Positions 63,375 to 64,000 of a DNA stretch of 64,000 nt are shown piece after piece (position 1 is the stretch's first letter; every line of letters starts with the position of its first letter). Source of the DNA: Mucilaginibacter sp. L3T2-6 (lineage in GTDB: Bacteria; Bacteroidota; Bacteroidia; Sphingobacteriales; Sphingobacteriaceae); assembly GCF_030519355.1 (NCBI RefSeq), contig NZ_JAUMKC010000002.1, positions 186,001 through 250,000 on the forward strand, written 5' to 3'. The notes beneath the pieces were generated by a model. The model made no database searches, was not told where the DNA came from, and worked only from the letters and a program-made list of their open reading frames with translations. The position numbers and the translations under genes are program-made.

Positions 63375-63744
63375 CTGCGCAATACTTTGTTTTTTTAGGT
63401 CGCCGAAATCTAGCCTTGACATTATCAATTATGATGTTTGATGTCAAATGCCCTGTCTGCATTAGTCCAAAGCCATGCCTCCCATGGCAAAGCGGTATCT
63501 GTATGAAATGTATTCCGGTAATTCTATACTGATTTGGACTGCTGGCTGCTTTTGGACCCTGTTTAAATTGATTACTTTAAACAGGAATTTTAATTGTATC
63601 GCTTCAGCTATATTTCATTAAGCTTGATGATGTTAGCGAAATATCGTTATTAAAAAATATAAAAAAGGTCATTAGTTGCCCTTATCGATATTTAAGACAT
63701 TGGCACGTAGATTTCATAGCCCTTATTTAGATAATAAGACGGTT
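63375..63744. other. 370-base gap: hairpins only
   Basis: No coding frame is convincing. Visible structure: GCCATG/CATGGC close together near 63472-63488, AGTCCAAA (63464-63471) against TTTGGACT (63533-63540), and a strong palindrome at 63558-63585. The right third is AT-rich and should carry the promoter of the gene running off the edge, but no exact TAnnTTTG occurs; TAGATTTC (63708-63715) is one base off. Confidence 0.5.
63558..63585. terminator. perfect 10-bp inverted repeat
   Basis: CCTGTTTAAA (63558-63567), an 8-base loop, then TTTAAACAGG (63576-63585). It is the strongest hairpin in this gap and may terminate the phosphodiesterase transcript about 185 bases after its stop, or be a regulator site for the next gene. 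Confidence 0.45.
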
Positions 63745-64000
63745 ATGAAAAATCACTTTCTTACAGATGCAGGGGCCGGCCGGCTGGTGAATAAGGAACT
63801 TACCCACCGGTTGATGAAGCTGCACGCCGATGGATACCATCTCGACTTTTGCATGACCTGCAACGAATACCTCACCTGCGTTCAAAACCAGGAACGTTTT
63901 CCCTGCGAAAACATTATTATAAAAGTGGTTGACCAGGTTTACGATTTCCTGACGAATTCCTTTAAGTATGTACATACAGTTGATACCGCCTGTGGCTGTA
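63745..64000 (+). CDS. incomplete CDS at the right edge, unknown function
   Basis: An ATG at 63745 opens a frame with no stop before the window ends (85 codons). The visible N-terminus is soluble, with several Cys and His residues (DFCMTCNEYLTC, RFPCEN, TACGC); the CxxC-like pairs might bind metal. Codon use resembles the neighbouring genes. No family is recognised from this fragment. A frame on the opposite strand over the same DNA looks like its shadow. Confidence 0.55.
   Translation, partial: MKNHFLTDAGAGRLVNKELTHRLMKLHADGYHLDFCMTCNEYLTCVQNQERFPCENIIIKVVDQVYDFLTNSFKYVHTVDTACGC

Noticed and set aside
63727..63975. 82-codon frame on the minus strand at the right edge
   Set aside because: It is antisense to an ATG-opened plus-strand frame with better coding character, and its start lies in the middle of that frame.

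Overview
The window reads as a chromosomal stretch of a Bacteroidota bacterium, most likely family Sphingobacteriaceae (Mucilaginibacter or Pedobacter type). The inference rests on moderate G+C, the near absence of Shine-Dalgarno sequences, promoters of the TTTG / TAnnTTTG type read directly in several gaps, short interspersed palindromic repeats, and typical families (DUF4142 lipoprotein, fused PIN-PhoH ATPase, FHS sugar permease, paired M16 peptidases). No rRNA, tRNA, IS element, phage gene or CRISPR array was recognised.

Positions 1-27.7 kb are mostly housekeeping and small accessory genes: thymidylate kinase, a DUF4142 lipoprotein, PEP carboxylase, a FUSC membrane protein, PIN-PhoH, an FHS permease with a ROK kinase, IMP dehydrogenase, an active/inactive M16 peptidase pair, a secreted three-part GH29 fucosidase fusion, the glycerol operon glpD-glpK-glpF, two VOC proteins, a secreted beta-propeller, a GlxA-type regulator, and a MarR-GNAT fusion with a clear promoter and a palindromic operator.

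Positions 27.7-62.3 kb form a long, almost entirely minus-strand specialised region in three blocks. (1) 62.25-56.6 kb: a tightly overlapping eight-gene type II fatty-acid-like operon (ketoreductase, hotdog dehydratase-like protein, acyl carrier protein, ketosynthase, enoyl reductase, holo-ACP synthase, alpha/beta hydrolase, lysophospholipid-type acyltransferase). (2) 54.6-43.2 kb: a hybrid NRPS-PKS line, A-PCP-KS-AT-ACP-aminotransferase followed by C-A-PCP-TE, plus its own Sfp-type phosphopantetheinyl transferase. Hand-read specificity residues look proline-like for the loading module and glycine-like for the second. (3) 42.95-27.7 kb: a 13-gene exopolysaccharide operon (CheY-like receiver, priming sugar transferase with a degenerate receiver domain, half-length TolC-like protein, Wzc-like copolymerase, a newly noticed 46-residue membrane protein, Wzy, hexapeptide acetyltransferase, Wzx, four glycosyltransferases). 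A second NRPS protein, A-PCP-TE and again glycine-like, sits between two of its glycosyltransferases.

The most interesting proposal is that NRPS chemistry and polysaccharide assembly are linked here. The A-PCP-TE protein may aminoacylate the polysaccharide or a lipid carrier, and the hybrid line may make a small beta-amino peptide that is carried by, or joined to, lipid from the neighbouring fatty-acid operon. No dedicated exporter or transcription factor accompanies the megasynthase. A TPR protein and a secreted class II cyclic-nucleotide phosphodiesterase flank the lipid operon on the opposite strand, and an incomplete Cys-containing reading frame runs off the right edge.
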